Of a stretch of DNA of 64,000 nucleotides, positions 1-8,387 are shown piece by piece. Within the stretch, counting starts at the first letter, position 1; each line of letters starts with the position of its first letter. This stretch comes from Methylopumilus sp947499625 (lineage in GTDB: Bacteria > Pseudomonadota > Gammaproteobacteria > Burkholderiales > Methylophilaceae). The notes beneath the pieces are model-generated. The model ran no database searches and was not told the origin of the DNA. It was given only the letters and a program-made list of their open reading frames with translations. Both the position numbers and the translations under genes were made by a program. The stretch lies in NCBI GenBank assembly GCA_965234475.1, contig OZ248397.1:1240001-1304000 (forward strand). The letters are read 5' to 3'.

Positions 1-1085
1 CCACCTCGAATCGCTCCACCTGTATCTTGTGCGACCATTAAGCGATCAAGCGGATCATTGGTATTAGGTTGGGTTGTGGACAAGAAAATAGGTGCACCTA
101 ATGGAATAAATTTAGGATCGATCGCAACACTTCTTTCCGCTTCAATCGACACCCCCAAAGCACCGATCGGGCCTGGTAAGTCATTCGGTAATTTTCTAAA
201 GAATACGTAGCTAGCATTTATATTTAAAAAATCTTTAAGTTTGACAATATTTTTTCTAGCCCAATTTTTAATACCTTCCATCGAAGCTTCAGCCATGGTG
301 ATTTCTTTTTTCTGAATGAGTGCTGAACCAATAGCTTTAAATGGATGGCCATTTTGATCGGCATAACCAATTTGCATGGCTTCCCCATTATCAAAATGAA
401 TAATGCCTGATCCTTGAATCTCTAAAAAGAAAGCCTCCACAGGATCTTCTACCCAAACAATTTCATTGCCTGCTAAAGGGCTGCCTTGCCCATCAATCTG
501 AGCTCTTGATAAATAAGGTACTAATTTGTTTCCCACTACTTTCCCACGTAAACGTTTTGATTTTAGTTCTGGATAAACTTCACTTAAATCCACAGTAATC
601 AAATCTTTGGGCGTTGTGTAAAGCGGGATTTTGTAATGCGACGTTTTAACCTTACTCCCTTTTAAGATAGGCTGATAATAACCAGTGATCATGCCGGTTT
701 CGGAACCATCGACATTACTTGCAATATAGATATCAAAATATTCTCTAAAATAGTTTTTAATATTTTCATCACTTGGCTCTTTGATATCATCCGTAAGATC
801 ACATACTTTTTTCCAAGTATCTTTTTGTTTTAAAGCAGAGCAGCTTCTAAGCCATGCCGTCCAAGCAGGCATAAGATTGTCACTTTCAAATGAAGACTCA
901 ATCGCGCTCCAGTCTGATTTTTTTAGAAGGCCGTAATCAGGAATTTTTGCCAGATCTTCTTTTTCTGTTTTAATTTTTGGGCAGTCACAATTAGGTTTTG
1001 CAACAGAAACTTTTTCTCCCTTATGGGGCACTTCTGCACATGAGACAAGAAATACAGTAAACAGCAATAAAATTAAACGTCTCAT
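1..1085 (-). CDS. mltA: Membrane-bound lytic murein transglycosylase A (3' end beyond window)
   Basis: The reading frame starts at the ATG at 1085 and runs off the left edge, so the C-terminus is missing. The N-terminus is a lipoprotein signal with a lipobox ending in Cys16 (LVSC), which predicts outer-membrane anchoring. The body matches the MltA family: a YYQPILKGS segment and, at the window edge, AQDTGGAIRGG, which holds the Asp that is catalytic in MltA. The enzyme cleaves the glycan strands of peptidoglycan to 1,6-anhydro-muropeptides. The start overlaps the apaG stop by one base (TGATG), so the two are probably translationally coupled. I see the motifs directly; the reaction comes from family knowledge. 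Confidence 0.93.
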   Translation of the reverse strand, partial: MRRLILLLFTVFLVSCAEVPHKGEKVSVAKPNCDCPKIKTEKEDLAKIPDYGLLKKSDWSAIESSFESDNLMPAWTAWLRSCSALKQKDTWKKVCDLTDDIKEPSDENIKNYFREYFDIYIASNVDGSETGMITGYYQPILKGSKVKTSHYKIPLYTTPKDLITVDLSEVYPELKSKRLRGKVVGNKLVPYLSRAQIDGQGSPLAGNEIVWVEDPVEAFFLEIQGSGIIHFDNGEAMQIGYADQNGHPFKAIGSALIQKKEITMAEASMEGIKNWARKNIVKLKDFLNINASYVFFRKLPNDLPGPIGALGVSIEAERSVAIDPKFIPLGAPIFLSTTQPNTNDPLDRLMVAQDTGGAIRG

Positions 1086-1468
1086 CAATGAAGTGTCCTT
1101 GGCATCGATAAAATAAACATAGGAATTTCTGCATCAAATGATGTGCCATCTTCGGACACCATCTGATAACTGCCATGCATAGAACCTACAGGTGTGTTAA
1201 TTTCAGTCCCGCTTGTATAAGTATACGATTCATGTGGTTGGATCAGAGGCTGTTCACCAACTACGCCCAAGCCTTTCACTTCAAAAGATTCTTCATTAGC
1301 ATCTGTAATAATCCAATGACGGCTGACAAGCTGAGCTGGGACCAACCCATCATTACTGATCGTAACGGTGTAGTGAAAAAAATAACGGTTATGCGCCATG
1401 CTAGATTTTTCTTCTACAAAATGAGTTTCAACCCTAATACGAATTGCATGTAGTTTTGCAGATCCCAT
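1085..1468 (-). CDS. apaG: ApaG domain protein
   Basis: 127 residues, the normal length for ApaG, a single-domain protein with an FN3-like beta-sandwich. The family motifs GLGVVGEQPLI, a YTYTSG stretch and PVGSMHGSYQM are all present. ApaG has been linked to cobalt/magnesium efflux and Ap4A metabolism in enterobacteria, but its biochemical role is not settled. It lies between thiG and mltA on the same strand, 4 bases after the thiG stop and with its stop overlapping the mltA start. This fits one transcript, thiS-thiG-apaG-mltA. Confidence 0.93.
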   Translation of the reverse strand: MGSAKLHAIRIRVETHFVEEKSSMAHNRYFFHYTVTISNDGLVPAQLVSRHWIITDANEESFEVKGLGVVGEQPLIQPHESYTYTSGTEINTPVGSMHGSYQMVSEDGTSFDAEIPMFILSMPRTLH

Positions 1469-1472
1469 GATA

Positions 1473-2264
1473 TTAGGAAATCATTCCTTGTGTCGGCGAA
1501 CTAGGTGACGCTGAATATAATTTCTTAGCCATTCTTCCGGCTAGATATGCTTCGCGTCCAGCTTCAATGGCTTTTTTCATAGCACTCGCCATCATAATTG
1601 GATCATTCGCACTTGCAATTGCTGTGTTCATCAGAACGCCTTCGCAACCTAATTCCATCGCAATCGCAGCATCTGATGCGGTACCGACACCTGCATCCAC
1701 TAAAACAGGGACTTTAGCATGCTCGATAATAATTTGTAAATTCCATGGATTTAAAATTCCCATACCGGAACCAATGAGAGAAGCTAAAGGCATGATGGCA
1801 CAACAGCCAATATTTTCCAGTTCTTTTGCCACAATCGGATCGTCAGATGTATACACCATCACATCAAAACCTTCTTTAATCAGAACTTCTGCGGCTTTTA
1901 AAGTTTCAATCACATTGGGATAAAGTGTTTTAGGATCACCTAAGACTTCTAGCTTCACAAGCTTATGGCCATCTAATAATTCACGCGCCAAACGAAGTGT
2001 TCTCACCGCATCATCGGCTGAATAACAACCTGCAGTATTAGGCAGGTAAGTAAAACGATTGGGTGGAACAAAATCAAGAAGGGATGGCTCACCTTCATTT
2101 TGACCAATATTAGTCCGACGAATCGCAACGGTAATAATTTCGGCACCACTCGCATCAATCGCGAGCCTTGTTTCCTCAAAATTTTTATATTTCCCAGTGC
2201 CTACCAATAGTCTTGATTGGTAACTTTTATCTGCGATGACGAGTGAATCTTTTTTCTGTGTCAT
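1473..2264 (-). CDS. thiG: Thiazole synthase
   Basis: ThiG makes the thiazole phosphate moiety of thiamine from deoxyxylulose 5-phosphate, dehydroglycine and ThiS thiocarboxylate in the cytoplasm. The (beta/alpha)8-barrel family is recognised by RLLVGTGKY near the N-terminus, VKLEVLGDPKTLYPN (the Lys that forms the Schiff base lies in this strand) and VLVDAGVGTASDAA. I chose the ATG at 2264, one base after the thiS stop, because the thiS end supplies a GGTGG ribosome-binding sequence. An in-frame GTG at 2276 would add four residues. It is paired with thiS, its sulfur-carrier partner. Confidence 0.95.
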   Translation of the reverse strand: MTQKKDSLVIADKSYQSRLLVGTGKYKNFEETRLAIDASGAEIITVAIRRTNIGQNEGEPSLLDFVPPNRFTYLPNTAGCYSADDAVRTLRLARELLDGHKLVKLEVLGDPKTLYPNVIETLKAAEVLIKEGFDVMVYTSDDPIVAKELENIGCCAIMPLASLIGSGMGILNPWNLQIIIEHAKVPVLVDAGVGTASDAAIAMELGCEGVLMNTAIASANDPIMMASAMKKAIEAGREAYLAGRMAKKLYSASPSSPTQGMIS

Positions 2265-2265
2265 C

Positions 2266-2469
2266 TTAACCACCACCTACCGCGCCCACAATTTCTAATT
2301 GGTCACCCTCTTGGAGCGTGATGTTTTGAAATTCAGATTTTGAAATAATCATGCCGTTCTTTTCGATTGCAATACGTTTACCTAAAAGATTAAGTTGTAT
2401 GACTAATCCTTCGATTGTCATCGAAGTGTCATCAAAAGATTTTATATTACCGTTAATTTTAAGATTCAT
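2266..2469 (-). CDS. thiS: Sulfur carrier protein ThiS
   Basis: A small ubiquitin-like protein (67 residues from the ATG at 2469) with MNLKINGN at the start and the diagnostic C-terminal glycines (VGAVGGG). In the family, the terminal glycine is adenylated and converted to a thiocarboxylate that donates sulfur to ThiG. The stop is one base upstream of the thiG start. Other in-frame starts are an ATG at 2487 and a TTG at 2490. I prefer 2469 because ThiS proteins usually begin directly at the first beta strand, though no strong ribosome-binding site decides it. Confidence 0.9.
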   Translation of the reverse strand: MNLKINGNIKSFDDTSMTIEGLVIQLNLLGKRIAIEKNGMIISKSEFQNITLQEGDQLEIVGAVGGG

Positions 2470-2526
2470 GGATGTGGCTTTATTCATCAAACATTGAATT
2501 TTTAAATAAATTTTGAGTCTTATTTA

Positions 2527-2545
2527 TATGGAACAAAATTCCATA
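2527..2545. promoter_or_regulatory. Inverted repeat in the divergent thiS / small-ORF intergenic region
   Basis: A perfect 7-base inverted repeat, TATGGAA-5 nt-TTCCATA, sits in the AT-rich gap between thiS (leftward) and the small ORF at 2578 (rightward). It could be an operator for either gene. No TPP riboswitch core is visible here, unlike upstream of thiC. The role is inferred from position only. Confidence 0.3.
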
Positions 2546-2577
2546 GAATAAAATACAATCCCAAAAGGAAAAGCTAT

Positions 2578-2739
2578 ATGCAAAATTATAATACAGATTC
2601 GCTGAATACATTGCCTCAGAACAAAGACGAGGCAGATCATTTGCCACCATTAGAAAAAAAAACTGCGCCGATTGAATTAACTATCGATGAAAAGCTTCGT
2701 CGTAAACGTTGGCTGGAATCGATCTCAGACTGCGTTTAA
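2578..2739 (+). CDS. Small hypothetical protein (53 residues)
   Basis: An ATG at 2578 is preceded by an AAAAGGAAAAG ribosome-binding sequence. It opens a 53-residue frame that ends at the TAA at 2737-2739. The product is acidic and polar at first (DEADHLPPLEKK) and ends in a basic/amphipathic tail, LRRKRWLESISDCV, with a Cys next to the C-terminus. There is no signal peptide or membrane segment. The stop overlaps the convergent hydrolase stop by four bases. I do not recognise the family; the good ribosome-binding site and clean fit between neighbours argue that it is real. Confidence 0.6.
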   Translation: MQNYNTDSLNTLPQNKDEADHLPPLEKKTAPIELTIDEKLRRKRWLESISDCV

Positions 2740-3473
2740 GTAAGTTTGCGTTGGAAAAGTTTCAAAGCTAAGTCGTAACCTAAAAGTGCCAACTCCGGAT
2801 CATAGCGCTCACCTTCGTCACGCATAAAAGCATGTTGGCCATTAAACTCATGCCACGTAAATGCTAATTTAGCATCAAGCATTTTTTCATATACGGCTTT
2901 ACGGCCTTGTTCTGGAATATGGTTGTCTTGTTTACCCCAAATCATAAGAAGCTCGCCCTTGATGTCCTTTAAGCGATCCATGGAATGCTGATTAGGTTTA
3001 TTTGGAATTACATGGGTATGTAAATCTGTCGCGTAGAAACAAACCGTCGCTTCAATTTCAGGCTGTATCGCTGCTCTAAAAGCTAAATGTCCGCCAATAC
3101 AAAAACCCATAGCTCCGATATGGCCTGAAAACCAAGGTTGTTTTTTGATCCATGCAATCATCGCTTGATTGTCTAAATCGTAAGCTTCAACGTCTTTTGC
3201 TGATTTGTCCGCATTACCTTTGTCGCGTCCTGCATCGTCATAGGCTAGGATCGTTCCAATCGGGTTTAACTCATGAAAGACTTCAGGCACTAAAACGGTG
3301 AATCCATGGCCCGCAATGATTTTAGCTGCACGTTCAATCGGACCTGTTTGCTGAAAAATTTCTGAATAAAAGAGAATCGCAGGGGTCTTTTTATTCGTGA
3401 CAGGCTTATGCACATAAGTACGCATAATGCCTGTAGGGGTATTTAAATCAAAGAATTCTGATTGAATTAACAT
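2736..3473 (-). CDS. Dienelactone hydrolase family protein
   Basis: 245 residues with an alpha/beta-hydrolase fold of the dienelactone hydrolase family, whose nucleophile is Cys. The nucleophile elbow is GFCIGGH, the Asp is in WGKQDNHIP and the His in NGQHAFMRDEG, giving a Cys-Asp-His triad. Classical members open dienelactones (carboxymethylenebutenolidase) in chlorocatechol breakdown. No catabolic partners are nearby, so the true substrate is unknown and the gene is best read as a general cytoplasmic hydrolase. It has no signal peptide and no obvious operon partner. Confidence 0.85.
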   Translation of the reverse strand: MLIQSEFFDLNTPTGIMRTYVHKPVTNKKTPAILFYSEIFQQTGPIERAAKIIAGHGFTVLVPEVFHELNPIGTILAYDDAGRDKGNADKSAKDVEAYDLDNQAMIAWIKKQPWFSGHIGAMGFCIGGHLAFRAAIQPEIEATVCFYATDLHTHVIPNKPNQHSMDRLKDIKGELLMIWGKQDNHIPEQGRKAVYEKMLDAKLAFTWHEFNGQHAFMRDEGERYDPELALLGYDLALKLFQRKLT

Positions 3474-3556
3474 GCTTCATCCTAAGCTTAATAAGGGGTT
3501 AATAGAAAAGCGGAAGCCCTCATTTTACTTGATTCAAAGCGAGTTTAAAGTGAATT

Positions 3557-3760
3557 TTAGTAGTCTGAACTGCGGCCTGTAGAGTAATTTAAAGGAGCGT
3601 CATTTTGCCACTCACCACAATCGACACACTGGTGATCTTCCATGGTCGGGCAATATTGCAAATGAGTTGCCTGGCACTTATAACAGCTCGCAGCTTTCTC
3701 ATGGTGATCATGAATCTCCGCAGATACTTTGTCACTTCCAAGACCATACTTATTATCCAT
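3557..3760 (-). CDS. Small Cys-rich (zinc-ribbon-like) hypothetical protein
   Basis: 67 residues from an ATG with a strong GGGAGGG ribosome-binding site five bases upstream. The sequence contains CYKC, a further Cys (QYCPTMEDH) and CVDC, plus a His pair (DHHEK). This spacing suggests a zinc-binding ribbon or knuckle. There is no membrane segment or signal peptide. I do not recognise a named family. It stands alone, on the same strand as the dienelactone-hydrolase-like gene and the lipoprotein/protease pair, with gaps of about 70-80 bases on both sides. Confidence 0.7.
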   Translation of the reverse strand: MDNKYGLGSDKVSAEIHDHHEKAASCYKCQATHLQYCPTMEDHQCVDCGEWQNDAPLNYSTGRSSDY

Positions 3761-3832
3761 AAGACCCTCCCTTAAAAAATCAAATGGTGATGAACCTTTA
3801 ATGTACGCCTCGTTTTTATGAAGCGCAAGTGG

Positions 3833-4204
3833 CTATTTTAACTTTTGTATCTGACATTTTTGATAAGTTAAAACATCGCCCTCTTTAATGGATGTCTCAG
3901 GGTCATTGATCTCTAATGTGGTCGACTCATTAGTATAAGTATTTTTTAAGGCGTCTCCTTGTTTTAAACCAAATTCACGATTCGGGAAAGTCATCCACAT
4001 CTCTTTACCGCCCTCGAGAGCTTTTATATAAAACTTCTTATTTTTTTCACACTTGTACAAGGAAGCCCCTAGAGGAGCAGTCGAGAGTTCACGATAATCA
4101 CCGTTAAGCATAGGTAAATTTACTTCGGGCATCTTCACACTGCCACAACTTGAAATGAGAAATGGCATACTTAACAATATCAATTGTTTAAAACTTAGTT
4201 TCAT
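3833..4204 (-). CDS. Small lipoprotein, hypothetical
   Basis: 123 residues beginning with a lipoprotein signal peptide whose lipobox is LISSC (Cys20). The mature part is about 100 residues, with no recognised domain; a CEKNKKFYIKALEGGKEMW stretch and a second Cys near the C-terminus are visible. Its ATG overlaps the stop of the upstream protease gene by four bases (ATGA), so the two are almost certainly co-translated and may act together at the cell envelope. The function is unknown. Confidence 0.75.
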   Translation of the reverse strand: MKLSFKQLILLSMPFLISSCGSVKMPEVNLPMLNGDYRELSTAPLGASLYKCEKNKKFYIKALEGGKEMWMTFPNREFGLKQGDALKNTYTNESTTLEINDPETSIKEGDVLTYQKCQIQKLK

Positions 4205-5184
4205 TGTGCTTCTTGCAATAGGGATTCATCTAACTGACTTAACAATGTCTCAATCGCCAGAATTTGATTAGTATCATTATTAACTTTTGCAATCTTTAAT
4301 AAGTAAAACTGTGCACGTGCATGACGAGAATTTTTCTTGACAACCTCGTCTAATACTTTCTTTGCTCCCACATAATCTTTTAGTTCAAATTGAGATAAAG
4401 CTTTAGTAAAAATTGCTTCGAGAGATTGAGGTTCACTTTTAAGCCAAAGGCTTGAAATCTCAAATAAACGGCCCCATTGCTTCTCTCGCTCAGCATCATA
4501 AGTTTGCATAAAATAAGGACGTTTATCTAAGGGCGCATCCCAGAAAGGCAATTCAGTTTGAGCAGTCAATTCTATATCTTTACCTTGCTGCAATAAATTT
4601 TTTACCCACTCCACAGGAATACTATAAAAATAAGCAAAGCGTCCTGGACTTTTAAAAGTAGTCACTCCAATCAGTTGCCCCTCGTCGTCAAAAAGCCCTC
4701 CACCAGAAGCTCCCATAGCAAAGCCAGTTGAGGAGTGAATGATATTTTCATTATCTAGAGAATATAAAGCTTTAATTTGCCCATACGACACAACTGGTTT
4801 AACAGCATTGCCACTATAGCTTTTTGAAAAAACTGATTGCTCGTATGTGAGTTTTTTAGTGTCACCCAAAACAACCGGCTTAATATTTAAAAACTTAAAT
4901 TGGAGTATGCATAAATCATGGCGCCAGTCTGCTTTCATGCTGACAGGTGCAAATCGCTCACCATATTTTGCAATTTGTACCCCTTGAGAGTTAGCTATAA
5001 CATGACAATTAGTTGCAACTTGATCTTCAGCTACAACAATGCCTGAACCAACTCCATGGCCCCCTTTTGAATCAAGCACATGAACCTTCACGATTGAAGG
5101 TGAAACAGCAAAAGTAACCTCACTTGAAGCCATTGCAAAGACTAATTGAGGAATAAAAAATAGTAGGGTTAAAAATCGATACAT
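4201..5184 (-). CDS. Secreted trypsin-like serine protease with TPR-like tail
   Basis: 327 residues. An N-terminal signal peptide (FFIPQLVFA) predicts export to the periplasm. A chymotrypsin-fold catalytic domain follows, with His61 (ATNCHVIA), Asp90 (RHDLCIL) and Ser160 (GASGGGLFD) in the right order. After about residue 210 the sequence becomes helical and TPR-like (LEAIFTKALSQFELKDYVGAKKVLDEV and following, in shorter repeats). There is no PDZ domain, so this is not a standard DegP/DegS. The gene is overlapped by the lipoprotein gene downstream, suggesting a functional pair. Substrates are unknown. Confidence 0.82.
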   Translation of the reverse strand: MYRFLTLLFFIPQLVFAMASSEVTFAVSPSIVKVHVLDSKGGHGVGSGIVVAEDQVATNCHVIANSQGVQIAKYGERFAPVSMKADWRHDLCILQFKFLNIKPVVLGDTKKLTYEQSVFSKSYSGNAVKPVVSYGQIKALYSLDNENIIHSSTGFAMGASGGGLFDDEGQLIGVTTFKSPGRFAYFYSIPVEWVKNLLQQGKDIELTAQTELPFWDAPLDKRPYFMQTYDAEREKQWGRLFEISSLWLKSEPQSLEAIFTKALSQFELKDYVGAKKVLDEVVKKNSRHARAQFYLLKIAKVNNDTNQILAIETLLSQLDESLLQEAQ

Positions 5185-5220
5185 AACGAAAAAAATTTAA
5201 CTAAGGAAATGGTAGATAGC

Positions 5221-5239
5221 GAACTAAAAAGCTTAGTTC
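5221..5239. repeat. Short inverted repeat between nrdJb and the protease gene
   Basis: GAACTAA-5 nt-TTAGTTC is a perfect 7-base stem lying just after the end of the ribonucleotide reductase operon on the minus strand. There is no clear U-run after it, so it is at best a weak terminator or an operator for the protease gene. Confidence 0.3.
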
Positions 5240-5255
5240 CATAAAAATTCAAAAC

Positions 5256-5936
5256 TTAACCACATTTACTGTCACCACAACTTAAGCATGTGAGACATCC
5301 GTCCATCATAATGACTGCTTTCGTTTGGCATTTGCTACAAAGTTGTGAGCCTTTTGGGTATCCTGTACTATCCATTTCTTCAGAATGTTTTTCCATATAT
5401 TCAGCACGCTTTTCTTCCATCAATTTTTTTTGATGTTCATCAGGTAAGGCTTTTTTAAGCATACCAATATCAATTAAATGTTGCTCAACGACTTCACCGA
5501 TTTCAGCCACTAGACTCGGCACGTACTTACCGCCTTTTTTAAAGTAGCCACCATTAGGATCAAATACGCTATGAAGTTCTTCGACCAAGAATGTCAAATC
5601 GCCACCTTTTCTGAATACAGCAGACATCACGCGCGTCAAAGCTACAATCCATTGGAAGTGATCCATGTTTTTTGAATTAATAAAAATTTCAAAAGGTCTG
5701 CGATGTTCTTGCGGCGTACCTTCGTTCATAATGATGTCATTGATCGTGATATAAAGTGCGTGCTCAGTCACAGGTGTTTTCACTTTATAAGTGGAACCTG
5801 TAATTTTTTCAGGGCGGCCTAAAGGCTCACCTAATTGCACGACATTTTGATTTTCTCTCTGAGCTAGCGCATTCGCTTTATCTTCTTCAGAAACAACGTT
5901 GTAACCTACGATCTTTTTTTCAATTTTAATTGCCAT
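5256..5936 (-). CDS. nrdJb: Ribonucleotide reductase class II, C-terminal component (NrdJb-like)
   Basis: 226 residues, placed 24 bases after the large NrdJ gene. It carries a TSCPD-type region (residues about 80-130, around HFQWIVALTRVMSAVFRKGGD) and a C-terminal Cys cluster, CSKCQTKAVIMMDGC with CLSCGDSKCG. In class II reductases such a cysteine tail re-reduces the active-site cysteines. The split into two genes resembles the NrdJa/NrdJb arrangement known in Pseudomonas. The product is cytoplasmic and expected to work in complex with the 720-residue protein. Confidence 0.85.
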   Translation of the reverse strand: MAIKIEKKIVGYNVVSEEDKANALAQRENQNVVQLGEPLGRPEKITGSTYKVKTPVTEHALYITINDIIMNEGTPQEHRRPFEIFINSKNMDHFQWIVALTRVMSAVFRKGGDLTFLVEELHSVFDPNGGYFKKGGKYVPSLVAEIGEVVEQHLIDIGMLKKALPDEHQKKLMEEKRAEYMEKHSEEMDSTGYPKGSQLCSKCQTKAVIMMDGCLTCLSCGDSKCG

Positions 5937-5960
5937 TATTTTCCTTTAATTTCTTAAGTC

Positions 5961-8123
5961 TTAGAACTTACCGTAATAACCTTCTTTGAGTGCGTCATAA
6001 AGATTCGCTGCTGAGTGGGTTTCACCATCATATTCAATTTCTTCGTTACCCTTTACTTCAACTTGAGAGCCATCTTCTAAAGTAAATTTATAAGTGGTGT
6101 TCTCTAAATCTTTTTCTGTCACCAATACACCTTGGAAAGCCTCTGGGTTGAATCTAAAAGTTGTACAACCTTTAAGGCCTTTGTCATATGCGTATAAATA
6201 AATATTTTTAAAGTCTTCGTAATCGTAATCCGTTGGCACGTTGATGGTTTTAGAAATCGAACTATCAATCCACTTTTGTGAAGCCGCTTGAATATCGACG
6301 TGTGCTTTCGCTTGAATTGTTGAAGAATCTAAAAAATAATCCGGTAATTTTTCATCTTCTTTTTCTGAGAACGGCATCGCATTTGAATTAATCAATTCGC
6401 GATACGCTAATAATTCGTATGAGTAGACATCCACTTTTTCTTTTGATTTCTTACCTTCACGAATCACGTTACGACTATAGTGATGTGCAAAAGAAGGTTC
6501 AATCCCGTTACTTGCATTATTAGCTAAAGACAATGAAATCGTGCCTGTCGGTGCAATTGAACTATGGTGTGTGAAACGCACACCTTGTTTAGCAATCTTA
6601 TTACGAAGGCCCTCAGGGAATTGCTGCATATAGCGACTATATTTACCGAGCAATACTTTGCCTTTAACTTTAGCACCCACTTTAATACCATCGGCTGCCA
6701 TCTCAGGACGCTTAGCTAACATGTCGGCAGTCACTACAAACTCTTCTTCCATAATGGGAGCGGCACCTTTTTCATCGGCTAAATCAATCCCTGCTTCCCA
6801 ACCCACCTCGGCCAAAATACGGCTCACTTCGTCAGTGAATTTTAAAGAAGCATCATCACCATATTGCATCTTAAGCATCGTGAGTGATGAACCTAAACCT
6901 AAGTAACCCATGCCGTGACGACGTTTACGTACAATTTCTTTGCGTTGCTCTTCTAAAGGTAAGCCATTAATTTCAACCACGTTATCTAACATACGTGTAA
7001 AGATCGCAATCACTTCTTTATATTCAGCCCAATCAAAAAATGCTTCATCGGTGAAAGGTTTTTTAACAAATTTTGTTAAGTTCACGGAACCTAATAAACA
7101 AGCACCATAAGGTGGGAGAGGTTGCTCGCCACATGGGTTGGTAGCGCGAATGTTTTCGCAGAACCAGTTGTTGTTCATTTCGTTCACGCGATCAATCAAA
7201 ATAAAACCAGGCTCAGCAAAATCGTAAGTTGATGACATGATGATGTCCCACAAACGTCTTGCTTTAATAGTTTTGTAAACGCGGCATGCAACTTTACCAG
7301 CGTCAATACCTTCCGCCTTAGTGAGGTATTTCCCTTTAACAGGCCACTCTCTCCAAACTACTTGGCTTTCGTCATTCACATTTAAACCATCAACGATGGA
7401 TTCTTTTTCCGTGACAGGGAATGCTACTTTCCAATCGCTGTCAGCCTTGACCGCCTCCATAAATTCTTTAGTGATCAAGCATGAAAGATTAAATTGACGG
7501 AGTCGACCGTTTTCACGTTTTGCTTTAATAAAGTCAGTAACATCTGGGTGGGCAATATCGAAAGTTGCCATTTGTGCGCCACGGCGGCCGCCAGCAGATG
7601 ACACGGTGAAACACATCTTGTCGTAGATATCCATAAATGAAAGTGGGCCACTTGTATAAGCGCCTGCGCCTGCCACAAAAGCACCTTTAGGTCTTAAGGT
7701 CGAAAATTCATAGCCAATACCGCAACCTGCTTTTAAGGTGAGCCCTGCTTCATGCACTTTATCTAAAATGCCAGACATGCTGTCCTCCACGATGCCTGAT
7801 ACTGTGCAGTTAATCGTCGAGGTCGCTGGCTTATGTTCGAGGGCACCCGCATTCGAAGTAATACGACCTGCTGGGATAGCGCCGTGTCTTAATGCCCATA
7901 AGAATTTTTCATACCATTCTTCTCTTTTAGCTGGAATTTCAACATCCGCTAAAGCTCTAGCCACACGCTTAAAAGAATCATCGATATTTTTATCAACATG
8001 CTCGCCCTGTTTTGATTTCAAACGATACTTTTTGTCCCAGATATCTAGTGAAACATCTTGAATTGGTATTTCGTGGTCTTGATGGTCACTTAATGCGGAC
8101 TTTGGACGAACAGCTTTGAGCAT
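5961..8123 (-). CDS. nrdJ: Adenosylcobalamin-dependent ribonucleotide reductase, catalytic component
   Basis: 720 residues. It reduces ribonucleotides to deoxyribonucleotides with an adenosylcobalamin-derived thiyl radical and needs no oxygen. Visible landmarks are STINCTVSG (first redox Cys), LKAGCGIGYEFSTLRPKG, RRGAQMATFDIAHPD, NPCGEQPLPPYGACLLGSVNL in pieces (the radical and redox Cys/Glu active-site region) and APTGTISLSLANNASNGIEP. No N-terminal ATP-cone is evident. It is the first gene of a two-gene operon with nrdJb. A NrdR-type box lies 72-91 bases upstream of the start; no cobalamin riboswitch was found in the leader. Confidence 0.95.
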   Translation of the reverse strand: MLKAVRPKSALSDHQDHEIPIQDVSLDIWDKKYRLKSKQGEHVDKNIDDSFKRVARALADVEIPAKREEWYEKFLWALRHGAIPAGRITSNAGALEHKPATSTINCTVSGIVEDSMSGILDKVHEAGLTLKAGCGIGYEFSTLRPKGAFVAGAGAYTSGPLSFMDIYDKMCFTVSSAGGRRGAQMATFDIAHPDVTDFIKAKRENGRLRQFNLSCLITKEFMEAVKADSDWKVAFPVTEKESIVDGLNVNDESQVVWREWPVKGKYLTKAEGIDAGKVACRVYKTIKARRLWDIIMSSTYDFAEPGFILIDRVNEMNNNWFCENIRATNPCGEQPLPPYGACLLGSVNLTKFVKKPFTDEAFFDWAEYKEVIAIFTRMLDNVVEINGLPLEEQRKEIVRKRRHGMGYLGLGSSLTMLKMQYGDDASLKFTDEVSRILAEVGWEAGIDLADEKGAAPIMEEEFVVTADMLAKRPEMAADGIKVGAKVKGKVLLGKYSRYMQQFPEGLRNKIAKQGVRFTHHSSIAPTGTISLSLANNASNGIEPSFAHHYSRNVIREGKKSKEKVDVYSYELLAYRELINSNAMPFSEKEDEKLPDYFLDSSTIQAKAHVDIQAASQKWIDSSISKTINVPTDYDYEDFKNIYLYAYDKGLKGCTTFRFNPEAFQGVLVTEKDLENTTYKFTLEDGSQVEVKGNEEIEYDGETHSAANLYDALKEGYYGKF

Positions 8124-8194
8124 GGATTTCCCCTGAATTATTCTTTACTTATGTATATTTACTAAATTTGGTGTTACATGGTATTTTTGCTTAA

Positions 8195-8214
8195 AACCAC
8201 AATATATAGTGGTT
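8195..8214. promoter_or_regulatory. NrdR box upstream of nrdJ
   Basis: AACCACAATATATAGTGGTT is a near-perfect palindrome that matches the known NrdR-box pattern (ACAC-W-ATATAT-W-GTGT type). NrdR is the nucleotide-sensing repressor of ribonucleotide reductase operons. The box lies 72-91 bases before the nrdJ start, within reach of a promoter. A weaker half-like match (TTACTAAATTTGGTGT) is seen at 8159-8174, nearer the gene; NrdR sites normally come in pairs. Confidence 0.75.
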
Positions 8215-8387
8215 TTGTAGATATATTATCCATGACCTAGTAGTCCGTCAATTGAAATATATGCACAAATTTAGGGAAAAAGTTAACCTCTATTTTTCGA
8301 GCTTAACTTTTAAAACTTAAGCAAGGCCTTTCTTTAAAAATAAATTAAACACAAGTTCATCAAGATGGTTTATGCGAAAATATCCGC

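Noticed and set aside
8124..8387. Cobalamin riboswitch in the nrdJ leader
   Set aside because: No B12-box sequence could be found; only the NrdR-type palindrome is convincing.
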